DNA of 64,000 nucleotides, taken from NCBI RefSeq assembly GCF_004854025.1, contig NZ_STGM01000001.1, positions 496,001 to 560,000 on the forward strand, written 5' to 3'. How positions within the stretch are numbered: position 1 is the stretch's first letter; every line of letters starts with the position of its first letter. The DNA comes from Microbacterium hydrothermale (GTDB lineage Bacteria; Actinomycetota; Actinomycetes; Actinomycetales; Microbacteriaceae). Below the pieces are notes generated by a model, which was not told where the DNA came from, did not search any database, and saw only the letters and a program-made list of their open reading frames with translations. A program made the position numbers and the translations under genes. Of the stretch, positions 30,522 through 38,161 are shown one piece after another.

Positions 30522-31424
30522 TCAGCGGCCCGGGACCTCGCCGGGCTCGGCACCGGAGACGATGGGCACGCGCACCGCGCTGCCCCACTCCGTCCACGAG
30601 CCGTCGTAGTTGCGGACGTCGTCGAAGCCGAGCAGGTGCTTGAGCACGAACCAGGTGTGGCTCGAACGCTCCCCGATGCGGCAGTACGCGACGATCTTGT
30701 CGCCGTCGGCCAGTCCCGCACCGTCGCGGTAGATGGCATCCAGTTCGGCGCGCGACTTGAAGCCGCCGTCCTCGGCCACGGCCTTGCCCCACGGGACGCT
30801 CTGCGCGCTCGGGATGTGTCCCGCGCGCAGCGCGCCCTCCTCCGGGTAGGCCGGGGCGGTCGTGCGCTCGCCCGAGTACTCCTCGGGGGAGCGCACGTCG
30901 ATGAGGGGGTTGCCGAGGTGGGCGAGCACGTCGTCCTTGTACGCGCGCAGCACGGAGTCGTCGCGCTCGACGACGGGGTAGTCGGTGGCCTCGACGACGG
31001 TCTTGTCGGTCGTCAGCGGCCGCCCCTCGGCGATCCACTTGTCACGGCCGCCGTCGAGCAGACGGACGTCTTCGTGACCGAACAGCGAGAAGACCCACAG
31101 CGCGTACGCGGCCCACCAGTTGTTCTTGTCTCCGTAGATGACGACCGTGTCGTCGCGCGAGATGCCCTTCGCGCTCAACAGCTTCGCGAAGCCGGCGCCG
31201 TCGACGTAGTCGCGCACGACCGGGTCGTTGAGCTCGGTGTGCCAGTCGACCTTCACGGCACCCGGGATGTGCCCGGTCTCGTACAGCAGCACGTCTTCGT
31301 CGGATTCGACGACGACGAGACCCGGCGTTCCGAGGCGCTCCTGCAGCCACGCGCCCGTGACGAGGCGTCCGGGCTCGGAGTACTCGGCGAACTTGGGGGA
31401 CGTGGTGTCGATCTCGACGGTCAC
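30522..31424 (-). CDS. Rhodanese-type sulfurtransferase
   Basis: A 300-residue two-domain rhodanese (thiosulfate or 3-mercaptopyruvate sulfurtransferase). The N-terminal domain is inactive: [18 protein letters not shown] has Asp where an active site Cys would be. The C-terminal domain has the active loop [17 protein letters not shown]2-type segments ([23 protein letters not shown]) precede each. The GTG at 31424 has a GAGGAG site upstream. It is co-directional with, and just before, sufE, suggesting it may feed sulfur to SufE. That link is from context. Confidence 0.9.
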   Translation of the reverse strand: MTVEIDTTSPKFAEYSEPGRLVTGAWLQERLGTPGLVVVESDEDVLLYETGHIPGAVKVDWHTELNDPVVRDYVDGAGFAKLLSAKGISRDDTVVIYGDKNNWWAAYALWVFSLFGHEDVRLLDGGRDKWIAEGRPLTTDKTVVEATDYPVVERDDSVLRAYKDDVLAHLGNPLIDVRSPEEYSGERTTAPAYPEEGALRAGHIPSAQSVPWGKAVAEDGGFKSRAELDAIYRDGAGLADGDKIVAYCRIGERSSHTWFVLKHLLGFDDVRNYDGSWTEWGSAVRVPIVSGAEPGEVPGR

Positions 31425-31543
31425 GGAGAGCTCCTCGGTCTTGTCGGCTGATGCGGCGGCATAGGGTGGACACCGCACCATCGACCCTAGATCCGCGTCA
31501 TGGGGCACGCACCCCTGACGTAAGACTCGGACACAGGACGGCC

Positions 31544-32581
31544 ATGACCTCGATCCCCGCCACGACCGGCCTCATCCACCTCACCGATCGCGAGCCCGCG
31601 GTCTCGGGCGCCGAGATGGTCAGCGCGCTCGTGCCCCCGCCGCAGTTCGACGGGGCGACGTTCGAGTCGTACCGGGCGGATGCCGCCTACCCCTCGCAGC
31701 AGGAGGCCAAGGAGCTGCTCCAGGCGTTCGCCGGGAAGCAGTCGGCTCCGGCGAAGAAGGGCGGGTTCTTCCGCCGTGCCGAGAAGACCCCGCCGGTCAA
31801 GCCCGGGGTGTACCTCGACGGCGGGTTCGGCGTCGGCAAGACCCACCTGCTCGCCTCGATCTATCACGCGATGCCCGCCCGCCGGAAGTACTTCGGCTCG
31901 TTCATCGAGTACACCGCCCTCGTGGGCGTGCTCGGCTACGCGAAGGCCGTGGAACTGTTCCGCGGATCCGACCTGCTGTGCATCGACGAGTTCGAGCTCG
32001 ACGACCCGGGCGACACGATGGTCATGACGCGCCTGCTCGGCGAGCTCGTGGCATCCGGAACCCGACTGGCCGCGACCTCGAACACGCCGCCGAACGCCCT
32101 GGGCGAAGGCCGGTTCGCCGCCCAGGACTTCCTGCGCGAGATCCAGTCGATGGCCGACAGCTTCCGCACGATCCGCATCGACGGCACCGATTTCCGCCAG
32201 CGCGCCATCGACGGCGAGGCGAAGGTTCTCTCCGACGACGACTACCGGACCGCGATCGACACCGCGGCCTCGGGAGCGGTGGCATCCGACGACTCCTTCA
32301 CCGGTCTCGTCGGACACCTGGCCCGCGTGCACCCCTCGCGTTTCATCCGTCTGATCGACGGGGTCGACGTGATCGGGCTGCGCGACGTGCAGGTGCTGCA
32401 CGATCAGTCGGCGGCGCTGCGCCTGGTCGCGTTCGTCGACCGCGCGTATGACGCGCAGATCCCGATCCGCGCCACCGGGGTGCCGCTGAACACCGTCTTC
32501 AGCGACGAGATGCTCGCCGGCGGATACCGCAAGAAGTACCTGCGCGCGGTGTCGCGCCTGGTCGCCCTCACGCACTCCTGA
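31544..32581 (+). CDS. zapE: Cell division ATPase ZapE (AFG1 family)
   Basis: A 345-residue P-loop ATPase; in E. coli ZapE modulates the FtsZ ring, while eukaryotic AFG1 acts in mitochondrial protein quality control. Walker A is [16 protein letters not shown], Walker B is [17 protein letters not shown], and sensor 1 is [18 protein letters not shown]. The basic insert around residues 55-80 ([16 protein letters not shown]) is short of the usual loop. The start codon lies in a divergent 119-bp gap with the sulfurtransferase gene. Role in an actinobacterium is inferred from family only. Confidence 0.88.
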   Translation: MTSIPATTGLIHLTDREPAVSGAEMVSALVPPPQFDGATFESYRADAAYPSQQEAKELLQAFAGKQSAPAKKGGFFRRAEKTPPVKPGVYLDGGFGVGKTHLLASIYHAMPARRKYFGSFIEYTALVGVLGYAKAVELFRGSDLLCIDEFELDDPGDTMVMTRLLGELVASGTRLAATSNTPPNALGEGRFAAQDFLREIQSMADSFRTIRIDGTDFRQRAIDGEAKVLSDDDYRTAIDTAASGAVASDDSFTGLVGHLARVHPSRFIRLIDGVDVIGLRDVQVLHDQSAALRLVAFVDRAYDAQIPIRATGVPLNTVFSDEMLAGGYRKKYLRAVSRLVALTHS

Positions 32582-32642
32582 GGCCTTCTCATCAGCGGCT
32601 CCCATCCGCGCGAAACGCGATGTTTACCGGGGGGCTCGGGCT

Positions 32643-32658
32643 GTAACGTTCGCGAAAC
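32643..32658 (+). promoter_or_regulatory. GlnR-type nitrogen control box before amtB
   Basis: GTAAC, 6 nt, GAAAC matches the actinobacterial GlnR consensus (gTnAC-N6-GaAAC). Weaker half-sites flank it: GAAAC-N6-TTTAC at 32612-32627 and GTAAC at 32677-32681 with GGAAC at 32690-32694. Confidence 0.65.
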
Positions 32659-32747
32659 ACGAGGCGAACGCCGACGGTAACCGGCACTGGGAACACTGAG
32701 GGGACCCGACGCTACACCTGCGTCCCTGCAGAGAGGTTTCCTCCGAG

Positions 32748-34022
32748 ATGGATCAAGGCAACACCGCATTCATCCTGATAGCAGCGGCACTCGTGCTGCT
32801 CATGACGCCAGGACTCGCGTTCTTCTACGGCGGCCTCGTCAAGGCCAAGAGCGTCATCAGCATGATGATGATGAGCTTCGGCGCGATGGGCCTGATGGGC
32901 GTCCTCTGGGTGCTCTACGGCTACTCGATCGCGTTCCCCACCACCGAGGCGGGCACCACCCAGTTCGCCTGGGCCATCGACCCGTCGAACTTCAGCCTCG
33001 CCGGTGTGCTCGAGACGCCCGAGGGCGCCGCGTACCCGCCGCTGGCCTTCGTCGCATTCCAGGCCACGTTCGCCATCATCACCGTCGCCCTGGTCTCGGG
33101 CGCCATCGCCGACCGCGCCAAGTTCGGCGCGTGGATGATCTTCGCGGGCATCTGGGCCACGGTCGTCTACTTCCCGGTCGCCAGCTGGGTCTTCAACTTC
33201 GGCCTCGCCGATGACGGCTCGTTCTCTTACGGCGGCTGGATCACGCACGGTATGCAGGACATCTTCGGCGTCGGCGCGATCGACTTCGCCGGTGGAACCG
33301 CGGTGCACATCAACGCCGGTGCGGCGGCCCTCGCCCTCGCCCTGGTGCTCGGCAAGCGCGTCGGCTTCCAGAAGGGCGCCCACGTCCCCCACAACCCGCC
33401 GTTCGTGCTCCTCGGCGCGGGCCTGCTGTGGTTCGGCTGGTTCGGCTTCAACGCGGGCTCGGAGCTCGCCGCCGACGGCACCGCCGCGCTGGCCTTCGTC
33501 AACACCATCGCCGCTCCCGCCGCCGCGCTGCTCGCCTGGCTGATCGTCGAGAAGATCAAGGACGGCAAGCCCACCTCGGTCGGCGCCGCCTCCGGTGCCG
33601 TCGCGGGTCTGGTCGCGATCACCCCCGCCTGCGCCGCCCTGACGCCGTTCTGGGCGATCGTGCTCGGCCTGCTCGCCGGCGCCGTCTGCGCCCTGGCGAT
33701 CGAGCTCAAGTTCAAGCTCGGCTTCGACGACTCGCTCGACGTGGTCGGCATCCACCTCGTCGGCGGTCTGCTCGGAACCCTGTACCTGGGCATCTTCGCC
33801 AACACGACCGGCCTGATCTACAGCGGCTCGTTCAACCAGCTGATCGTCCAGGCGATCGCCGCCCTCGCGGTGCTGGCCTACTCGTTCGTGCTCGCCTTCA
33901 TCATCGGTTTCGCGATCGAGAAGACGATCGGCTTCCGCGTGAAGAACGAGGACGAGATCGCCGGCATCGACACCGTCGTGCACGGCGAGGAGGGCTACGT
34001 CCTCTCGGACGTGCGCGGCTGA
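32748..34022 (+). CDS. amtB: Ammonium transporter
   Basis: A 424-residue Amt/MEP/Rh-family channel protein that takes up ammonium. It has about eleven membrane helices starting with AFILIAAALVLLMTPGLAFFYGGLVK. The pore twin histidines are in GTAVHINAGAAAL and VVGIHLVGGLLG; the periplasmic Trp/Phe gate region DFAGGT and HNPPFVLLGAGLLWFGWFGFN are present. No signal peptide is evident. A GlnR-like box about 90 bp upstream implies induction under nitrogen limitation. Unlike the common amtB-glnK-glnD layout, no glnK follows. Confidence 0.95.
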   Translation: MDQGNTAFILIAAALVLLMTPGLAFFYGGLVKAKSVISMMMMSFGAMGLMGVLWVLYGYSIAFPTTEAGTTQFAWAIDPSNFSLAGVLETPEGAAYPPLAFVAFQATFAIITVALVSGAIADRAKFGAWMIFAGIWATVVYFPVASWVFNFGLADDGSFSYGGWITHGMQDIFGVGAIDFAGGTAVHINAGAAALALALVLGKRVGFQKGAHVPHNPPFVLLGAGLLWFGWFGFNAGSELAADGTAALAFVNTIAAPAAALLAWLIVEKIKDGKPTSVGAASGAVAGLVAITPACAALTPFWAIVLGLLAGAVCALAIELKFKLGFDDSLDVVGIHLVGGLLGTLYLGIFANTTGLIYSGSFNQLIVQAIAALAVLAYSFVLAFIIGFAIEKTIGFRVKNEDEIAGIDTVVHGEEGYVLSDVRG

Positions 34023-34036
34023 GTCCGCCTCACCCC

Positions 34037-34074
34037 GAACGGGGCGTCACCGATTTGTCGCTGGCGCCCCGTTC
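34037..34074 (+). terminator. Hairpin after amtB
   Basis: GAACGGGGCG (34037-34046) pairs with CGCCCCGTTC (34065-34074) around an 18-nt loop. There is no T run. Confidence 0.5.
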
Positions 34075-34082
34075 CGCGTGTC

Positions 34083-34088
34083 TAGGGT
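34083..34088 (+). promoter_or_regulatory. -10 box of leaderless promoter for the frameshifted PemK/MazF gene
   Basis: TAGGGT lies 6 nt before the ATG at 34095, which supports that ATG as the true start although it is out of frame with the conserved domain. Confidence 0.45.
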
Positions 34089-34094
34089 GGGCCC

Positions 34095-34654
34095 ATGGGA
34101 ACGACCTCTCGCGTGCTCTCGGCGCTGCTCGGCCTCTTCCGGTCCGGATCGGCCCCGACCGCCCCCCCCGCTCCACCCCTCCCGCCACGGCCCCCACGCG
34201 GCGTCCTGCGGCCCCCTCGCGGCCCGCGACGCCCTCGGCCCCACCGGCGGGCACCGAGACCGTCGAGATCGCGCCTCCGCGCCGCCTGACGCTCACGTAC
34301 GCGCCCGAGCGCGACGGCGCTCCCGACGGGGGAGAGATCGTCTGGACCTGGGTGCCCTACGAGGAGCGCGACGGCCGTGGGAAGGACCGTCCCGTGCTCA
34401 TCCTCGGTCGAGCGGATGCCACCCGCTCCTACGCCGTGCGACTGACCAGCAAGCCCCACGACGGCGACCGGCAGTACCTGTCGCTCGGCACGGGGGAGTG
34501 GGACCCGCAGCGGCGTCCGTCGTGGGTCGACGTCGAGCAGGTCTACCTCGTGCACGACGCCGGCATGCGGCGCGAGGCGGCCGCCCTCGACCGAGCGCGC
34601 TTCGACACCGTCGCCGCGGCTCTGCACGCGCGTTACGGCTGGAGCCGAGGCTGA
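34095..34654 (+). pseudogene. PemK/MazF-family protein gene, frameshifted at a C8 tract
   Basis: The conserved domain (about 34290-34654) resembles PemK/MazF-type proteins: LTLTYAPERDGAPDGGEIVW, then VPYEERDGRGKDRPVLILGR, SYAVRLTSKPHD and SWVDVEQVYLVHDAGM. The frame encoding it has no ATG, GTG or TTG before the domain apart from a TTG inside the preceding terminator. The leaderless ATG at 34095 starts MGTTSRVLSALLGLFR in another frame, which joins the domain frame if one base is added at the run of eight C at 34162-34169. Either a base was missed in sequencing or the gene is mutated or phase-variable. No antitoxin gene adjoins it, so toxin activity is not implied. Confidence 0.6.
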
Positions 34655-35682
34655 CCGGCGTCCTGCTCGACGGGCCGCGGGGGCGCCGGCTCTGTCTCGA
34701 GTACGCCTGTCGGGATCCTCGCGTCGCCCCGCTCGTGAACTCTTACGCGTTCCATCATCACGACGGCGGGTCCCGAGTCCTCGCCGTCACCCGAGGGGAA
34801 CCCGCACCGATCCGCGACCCCGACGTGGGCGAGGTGGCGGCTGCGCTGGCCTCGGTCTCCGGAGCAGCCGTCGACGACGTCGCCCTCGCCGCCGCCCTTC
34901 GCGCGACGGTCGACGCCGCGTGGTACTGGCAGGAGCCGGACACGATCGACCGGCTCTGCGCCGATCCGCAAGTCGCCGATGCACTGCGTCCGCTCGCGGG
35001 CGACCTGCTCGCGGCCCGCGGAGAGTCGTGGACTCTGCCGGGCGTGACCGAGCAATGGGCCGTGCAGTGGCGGCTGCGCGAGGCTGCCGGCGCCCTCACC
35101 GCGGAAGCGACCGCCACGCTCGAGAAGTGGGACGACGAGCTCCGCGCCGGAGAGGAACATGCTCGGCTGCACGGGCCGGCGGACCCGACCGCGCGCGTGT
35201 CGGGGGAATGGTGGTCGGTGCCCGTTCGGCTCCTGTCGACGCGGGGGAGCAGAGACGCCGCGCTCGATCTCATCGAGGACGCGTTCGGCGACGAGGTCGC
35301 GACGCTCATCCCGGTCACGGGGTCGGGGCGCACGCTCGAAGTGACCGGGGCCGTCGACTGGGCCGAGCTGTGCCGTCGATACCCGGTCGAGGTGACCGCA
35401 TCCCGCCGGCACGACTGGCACCGGACGACGGGACGCGACGGGCGCTGGCTCGTGCCGGATTGGAGGCGCATCGCACGGGAGTGGGACGCCGTGCATCTGA
35501 CCACGCTCGGATACCTCGACGGGGCGACGCGCACGATCACCGTCGACGACGAGTACGCGAGCGTGATCGCCGGGTGGGAGCCCGACTCGACGATCTGGCT
35601 GAACGACACGGTCACCGAGACCGGCCCGCGTCAGGAGTGGCGACGAGAACATCCGAGCGCGGCGTGGACGCGGGCGGGGTGA
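34651..35682 (+). CDS. Hypothetical protein, likely CTG start coupled to the PemK/MazF gene
   Basis: A protein of about 343 residues that I do not recognise. The coding frame is open from well before 34651. The natural start is CTG at 34651, which overlaps the previous stop as CTGA, like the ATGA/GTGA couplings elsewhere here, and gives LTGVLLDGPRGRRLCLEYA. The first conventional start is GTG at 34735, which would cut off that conserved-looking segment. The protein is soluble, rich in Trp in the second half (EWWSVPVRLL, DWAELCRRYP, WDAVHLTTLGYLDG) with no clear motif. A terminator follows. Confidence 0.65.
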   Translation: MTGVLLDGPRGRRLCLEYACRDPRVAPLVNSYAFHHHDGGSRVLAVTRGEPAPIRDPDVGEVAAALASVSGAAVDDVALAAALRATVDAAWYWQEPDTIDRLCADPQVADALRPLAGDLLAARGESWTLPGVTEQWAVQWRLREAAGALTAEATATLEKWDDELRAGEEHARLHGPADPTARVSGEWWSVPVRLLSTRGSRDAALDLIEDAFGDEVATLIPVTGSGRTLEVTGAVDWAELCRRYPVEVTASRRHDWHRTTGRDGRWLVPDWRRIAREWDAVHLTTLGYLDGATRTITVDDEYASVIAGWEPDSTIWLNDTVTETGPRQEWRREHPSAAWTRAG

Positions 35683-35705
35683 GCCGGACTCGCCCGTGAA
35701 CGACG

Positions 35706-35731
35706 AAGGCCCCCGGAGAACCGGGGGCCTT
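35706..35731. terminator. Bidirectional terminator
   Basis: AAGGCCCCCGG (35706-35716) pairs with CCGGGGGCCTT (35721-35731) with a 4-nt loop. It lies between the plus-strand gene and the minus-strand tRNA-Val and can serve both. Confidence 0.8.
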
Positions 35732-35736
35732 ATCGG

Positions 35737-35809
35737 TGGGCGATACCAGACTCGAACTGATGACCTCTTCCGTGTGAAGGAAGCGCGCTACCAACTGCGC
35801 CAATCGCCC
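35737..35809 (-). tRNA. tRNA-Val (CAC)
   Basis: On the minus strand a 73-nt cloverleaf begins GGGCGATTGGCGCAGTTGG and ends ATCGCCC with discriminator A. The anticodon stem CTTCC/GGAAG holds the loop TTCACAC, so the anticodon is CAC. CCA is not encoded. Confidence 0.93.
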
Positions 35810-35896
35810 GCATCCCGAACGGGACTCATCGATCGTACCGGATGCGGAGAGGTGCTTCGAACCACAGGCGAAGACACGCGCGGGGCGCACCTCGTT

Positions 35897-35924
35897 TTGC
35901 GCCCGCGCTCAGATCGGGTAATGT
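35897..35924 (+). promoter_or_regulatory. Promoter of the tRNA-Gly-Cys-Val cluster
   Basis: TTGCGC (35897-35902), 16 bp, TAATGT (35919-35924). Transcription would start about 30 bp before tRNA-Gly. Confidence 0.55.
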
Positions 35925-35960
35925 CTTACGAGTGCTCGGGGCAAGCCCCGGGAACGAAAT

Positions 35961-36033
35961 GCGGATGTAGCGCAGTTGGTAGCGCACAACCTTGCCAAGG
36001 TTGGGGTCGCGAGTTCGAGTCTCGTCATCCGCT
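35961..36033 (+). tRNA. tRNA-Gly (GCC)
   Basis: A 73-nt cloverleaf with acceptor GCGGATG/CATCCGC and discriminator T. Anticodon stem CAACC/GGTTG encloses TTGCCAA, anticodon GCC. CCA is not encoded. Confidence 0.95.
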
Positions 36034-36050
36034 CGAGTGGAGGGAACTGT

Positions 36051-36067
36051 CGTCAGTATCACTGACG
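36051..36067 (+). other. Small hairpin between tRNA-Gly and tRNA-Cys
   Basis: CGTCAGT, ATC, ACTGACG: a 7-bp stem with a 3-nt loop in the 68-nt spacer. It could guide processing of the precursor; no T run follows. Confidence 0.35.
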
Positions 36068-36101
36068 GGCAGATCACGACACGTGGGTCGAACCACATCA
36101 C

Positions 36102-36172
36102 GGTGGCGTGGCCGAGCGGCTAGGCACCGGCCTGCAAAGCCGTTTACACGGGTTCGAATCCCGTCGCCACCT
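36102..36172 (+). tRNA. tRNA-Cys (GCA)
   Basis: A 71-nt cloverleaf, acceptor GGTGGCG/CGCCACC with discriminator T. The loop CTGCAAA gives anticodon GCA; T arm CGGGTTCGAATCCCG. Confidence 0.95.
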
Positions 36173-36199
36173 CGCCTCACAATAGAACAGCCTGTATAG

Positions 36200-36271
36200 G
36201 CGCGATTGGCGCAGCGGTAGCGCGCTTCCCTGACACGGAAGAGGTCACTGGTTCGATCCCAGTATCGCGCA
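36200..36271 (+). tRNA. tRNA-Val (GAC)
   Basis: A 72-nt cloverleaf, acceptor GCGCGAT/ATCGCGC with discriminator A. Anticodon stem CTTCC/GGAAG encloses CTGACAC, anticodon GAC. The body is very close to the tRNA-Val (CAC) on the other strand, so the two are probably old duplicates. Confidence 0.94.
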
Positions 36272-36278
36272 CCGAATG

Positions 36279-36305
36279 AAACCCCCGGCTTGCCGGGGGT
36301 TTTTT
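36279..36305 (+). terminator. Rho-independent terminator of the tRNA cluster
   Basis: AAACCCCCGGC (36279-36289) and GCCGGGGGTTT (36292-36302) form an 11-bp stem, followed by more T. It is the strongest intrinsic terminator in the window. Confidence 0.9.
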
Positions 36306-36850
36306 CGTTGTCAGCACCGGACGCGAGCTGCCCGGCCGAGCCGACCGCGATGCGACACAGGCCCGGGAACGACCTCGCCGCACGTGATCGCTTCGACCCT
36401 GCGGCATCCGTTGAGCGGGTCGAAGCGAGGAACGCTCGCGCGTCGAGCGCGTCGAGCGCGCCAGGGCGAAGGGGCGCTAGGGGAGGGCTCGAACGGCCGC
36501 GCGCGATACTCCGGCGAGAAGGGGCCGCCGCCGGCCTCGTCCGCCGCGGAACGCGTCACCGCGCGGCGCGGATGGGTCTCGCCCGCGGGGTCCGAACAGC
36601 CGGGCGGAAGCGTCCGCCGCGCGGGGGCTCGATCCCGTCAGCGTCCCCGGCGGACCGGGGGAGTGGTCGTCCCCGCCGCCAGTAAGGGGGGCTGCGGAGT
36701 GCCTGGCGGCGGGGACGAGACGACGCTAACCCATGTCCACCGAAAGGGGGACACCGATTTCGCTGTCTTGTGCCACCGTTGCGGCTTTCTTGCGCCCGCC
36801 TTGAGGTTCGGCATAGGCGCCGCACAGGCCCCGACCCGCCGTCGGTCCCG
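36306..36850. other. Gene-poor stretch after the tRNA cluster
   Basis: About 545 bp with no gene I can support. Open frames exist because of the GC content, but their translations are Arg/Pro/Ala-rich and lack a ribosome site. It contains an inverted repeat GCTTCGACCC/GGGTCGAAGC (36390-36426), possibly a degenerate copy of the 5.0-kb palindromes, a simple GTCGAGCGC repetition near 36441-36460, and the long hairpin at 36668-36717. Confidence 0.5.
36668..36717. repeat. Long perfect inverted repeat
   Basis: CGTCCCCGCCGCCAG (36668-36682) and CTGGCGGCGGGGACG (36703-36717) are perfect 15-bp arms around 20 nt. It lies 130 bp beyond the end of the minus-strand small gene and might terminate it, but that is distant. 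Confidence 0.6.
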
Positions 36851-37033
36851 TCAGATGACGGCGATGCTCTGCAGGTACTGCGCCACCCGCTCGTGATCCA
36901 CGCTGTCCAGAGCCTTCCCGTCCGCCCGGCGAGCCGAGGCGAGAGTCGTCAGCGACTCGTTCGTCAGCCCGAACCGGTACGTCTCCAGCGACACGATCAC
37001 AGGCCCCACCTGCGGTACGTCATAGCTCCCCAT
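36851..37033 (-). CDS. Small hypothetical protein
   Basis: A 60-residue open frame starting MGSYDVPQVGPVIVSLETYR and ending VAQYLQSIAVI. Codon third positions are GC-rich as in real genes here and the composition is protein-like, with hydrophobic and polar residues alternating rather than an Arg/Pro shadow pattern. No ribosome site stands out. It is divergent from the PPOX gene at 37163. I do not recognise it and cannot exclude a chance frame. Confidence 0.45.
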   Translation of the reverse strand: MGSYDVPQVGPVIVSLETYRFGLTNESLTTLASARRADGKALDSVDHERVAQYLQSIAVI

Positions 37034-37150
37034 GGCGGAGAGCGTATTGGCGCCCCACGTGAGTATGGAAGCGCTCCCACGTCATTCTGCGCGAAGCGGC
37101 CCGGCATCCGGGATCGAGCGCAAGCCCGCGACCCCGGAGCGCCTCGCGGA

Positions 37151-37156
37151 TACCGT
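37151..37156 (+). promoter_or_regulatory. -10 box of leaderless PPOX-gene promoter
   Basis: TACCGT lies 6 nt before the ATG at 37163. Confidence 0.45.
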
Positions 37157-37162
37157 GGGAGC

Positions 37163-37576
37163 ATGACGGTTCCCGACACCCACTGGCGCGAGATCGCCTC
37201 GTCGCCCTTCGTCTCCTTCGGCACCTACCGCAAGAACGGAGCCCTCGTCGCCGTGCCGGTGTGGATCGCGCGCGACGGAGACGAGCTCGTCGTCACGAGC
37301 GAGCGGACCACGGGCAAGGTCAAACGACTGCGCAACGACTCCCGCGTCGTGCTGCGCCCGTGCAGCAGGATGGGTGCGGTCGAGCCGGACGCCATCACCG
37401 TCGAGGCGAACGGGCGCATCGCCGGCCCCGCCACCGACGACGCACGGGCCGACACGGCGCTTCGCCGCAAGTACGGGCTGCAGTACCGCGCGATCCTGGG
37501 CTTCGAGGCTCTCGTCCGCCGCATCCAGCGCAAACCGGGCGATCGCGTCATCCTGCGGATCTCGCGCACCGACTGA
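37163..37576 (+). CDS. PPOX-class flavin/F420-dependent oxidoreductase
   Basis: A 137-residue split-barrel protein of the pyridoxamine-5'-phosphate oxidase-like superfamily. The start SSPFVSFGTYRKNGALVAVPVWIARDG and LVVTSERTTGKVKRLRNDSRVVLRP match the cofactor-binding strands of the Rv2061-type F420-dependent subgroup; the tail has LRRKYGLQYRAI. It may bind F420, FMN or heme; the sequence does not settle this. ATG at 37163 is leaderless. It stands alone, about 190 bp before the next gene. Confidence 0.8.
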   Translation: MTVPDTHWREIASSPFVSFGTYRKNGALVAVPVWIARDGDELVVTSERTTGKVKRLRNDSRVVLRPCSRMGAVEPDAITVEANGRIAGPATDDARADTALRRKYGLQYRAILGFEALVRRIQRKPGDRVILRISRTD

Positions 37577-37770
37577 CACGTCGTCCGCGGTCCCTGGCCG
37601 CGTTGCGCCATGCGCTACCCGCCGAACGATGCCGAGGCAAGGGGGTTTGCGTGCGCGCAGTCGGCGGGGGACAGTGCTCACGGAGACGGCGTTGCGCCTC
37701 CGGTCGATCGCGTTGCCTTTCTCGCCTGGAGATGCGCGCCACCGGAAGGCGGATCGCCTCGGGGGTCATC
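37577..37770. other. Intergenic region without a recognisable feature
   Basis: This 194-bp stretch separates the PPOX gene from the small unknown gene. I see no convincing promoter hexamers, hairpin or reading frame. Confidence 0.4.
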
Positions 37771-38154
37771 ATGGGCAAATTCATCTACGACGGCGACATC
37801 AAAGTCGACTTCGAGGACCGGCTCCTCGCGCACCTCCAGGCGGTGATCATGGCGAAGGTCCGGCGCGGCGAGTCCTTCCCCTTCACCTGGAAGGACGACA
37901 TCAGCACGGGGGGAGGACGCACCACCGTGTACATCCACCCCAACGTCTCGCTCGTGTTCAAGTACCACGGCAGCCGCACCCCGCAGCTGAGCCCCGCCTG
38001 GCTGCACGCGCTCACGTACAACGCCAACTCCGGGCGCGGGCTCTACGTCATCCCCGAGCCCGACGACTTCCCGCCGCGCGAGAGCGCTCAACGACCCGAG
38101 ATGGTCTTCCGCGAGGTTCCGAACGAGCAGTATCGGGCCCCGGCACAGACCTGA
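37771..38154 (+). CDS. Small conserved protein, DUF7882-like
   Basis: A 127-residue protein beginning MGKFIYDGDIKVDFEDRLLA. It has VRRGESFPFTWKDDISTGGG, TTVYIHPNVSLVFKYHGSR and GLYVIPEPDDFPP. I know similar proteins from Microbacteriaceae, sometimes labelled ATP-dependent DNA ligase in databases, but none of the ligase motifs (such as KxDG) are present, so that name should not be used. It is mostly beta in appearance and soluble. The ATG at 37771 lacks a clear ribosome site. It precedes a PPOX gene by 7 bp, so co-transcription is likely. Confidence 0.8.
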   Translation: MGKFIYDGDIKVDFEDRLLAHLQAVIMAKVRRGESFPFTWKDDISTGGGRTTVYIHPNVSLVFKYHGSRTPQLSPAWLHALTYNANSGRGLYVIPEPDDFPPRESAQRPEMVFREVPNEQYRAPAQT

Positions 38155-38161
38155 GGCGGGA

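Noticed and set aside
34651..35682. Toxin-antitoxin pair of the PemK/MazF homolog with the downstream gene
   Set aside because: The downstream protein is over 340 residues with no antitoxin-like DNA-binding domain, and lies after rather than before the toxin-like gene.
36276..36896. Open frame following the tRNA-Val gene
   Set aside because: It starts inside the terminator, crosses the 15-bp hairpin and reads as Arg/Gly/Pro-rich. Not supported as a gene.
37771..38154. ATP-dependent DNA ligase
   Set aside because: Proteins like this are sometimes so named, but the KxDG active-site lysine and other ligase motifs are absent and the length is only 127 residues.
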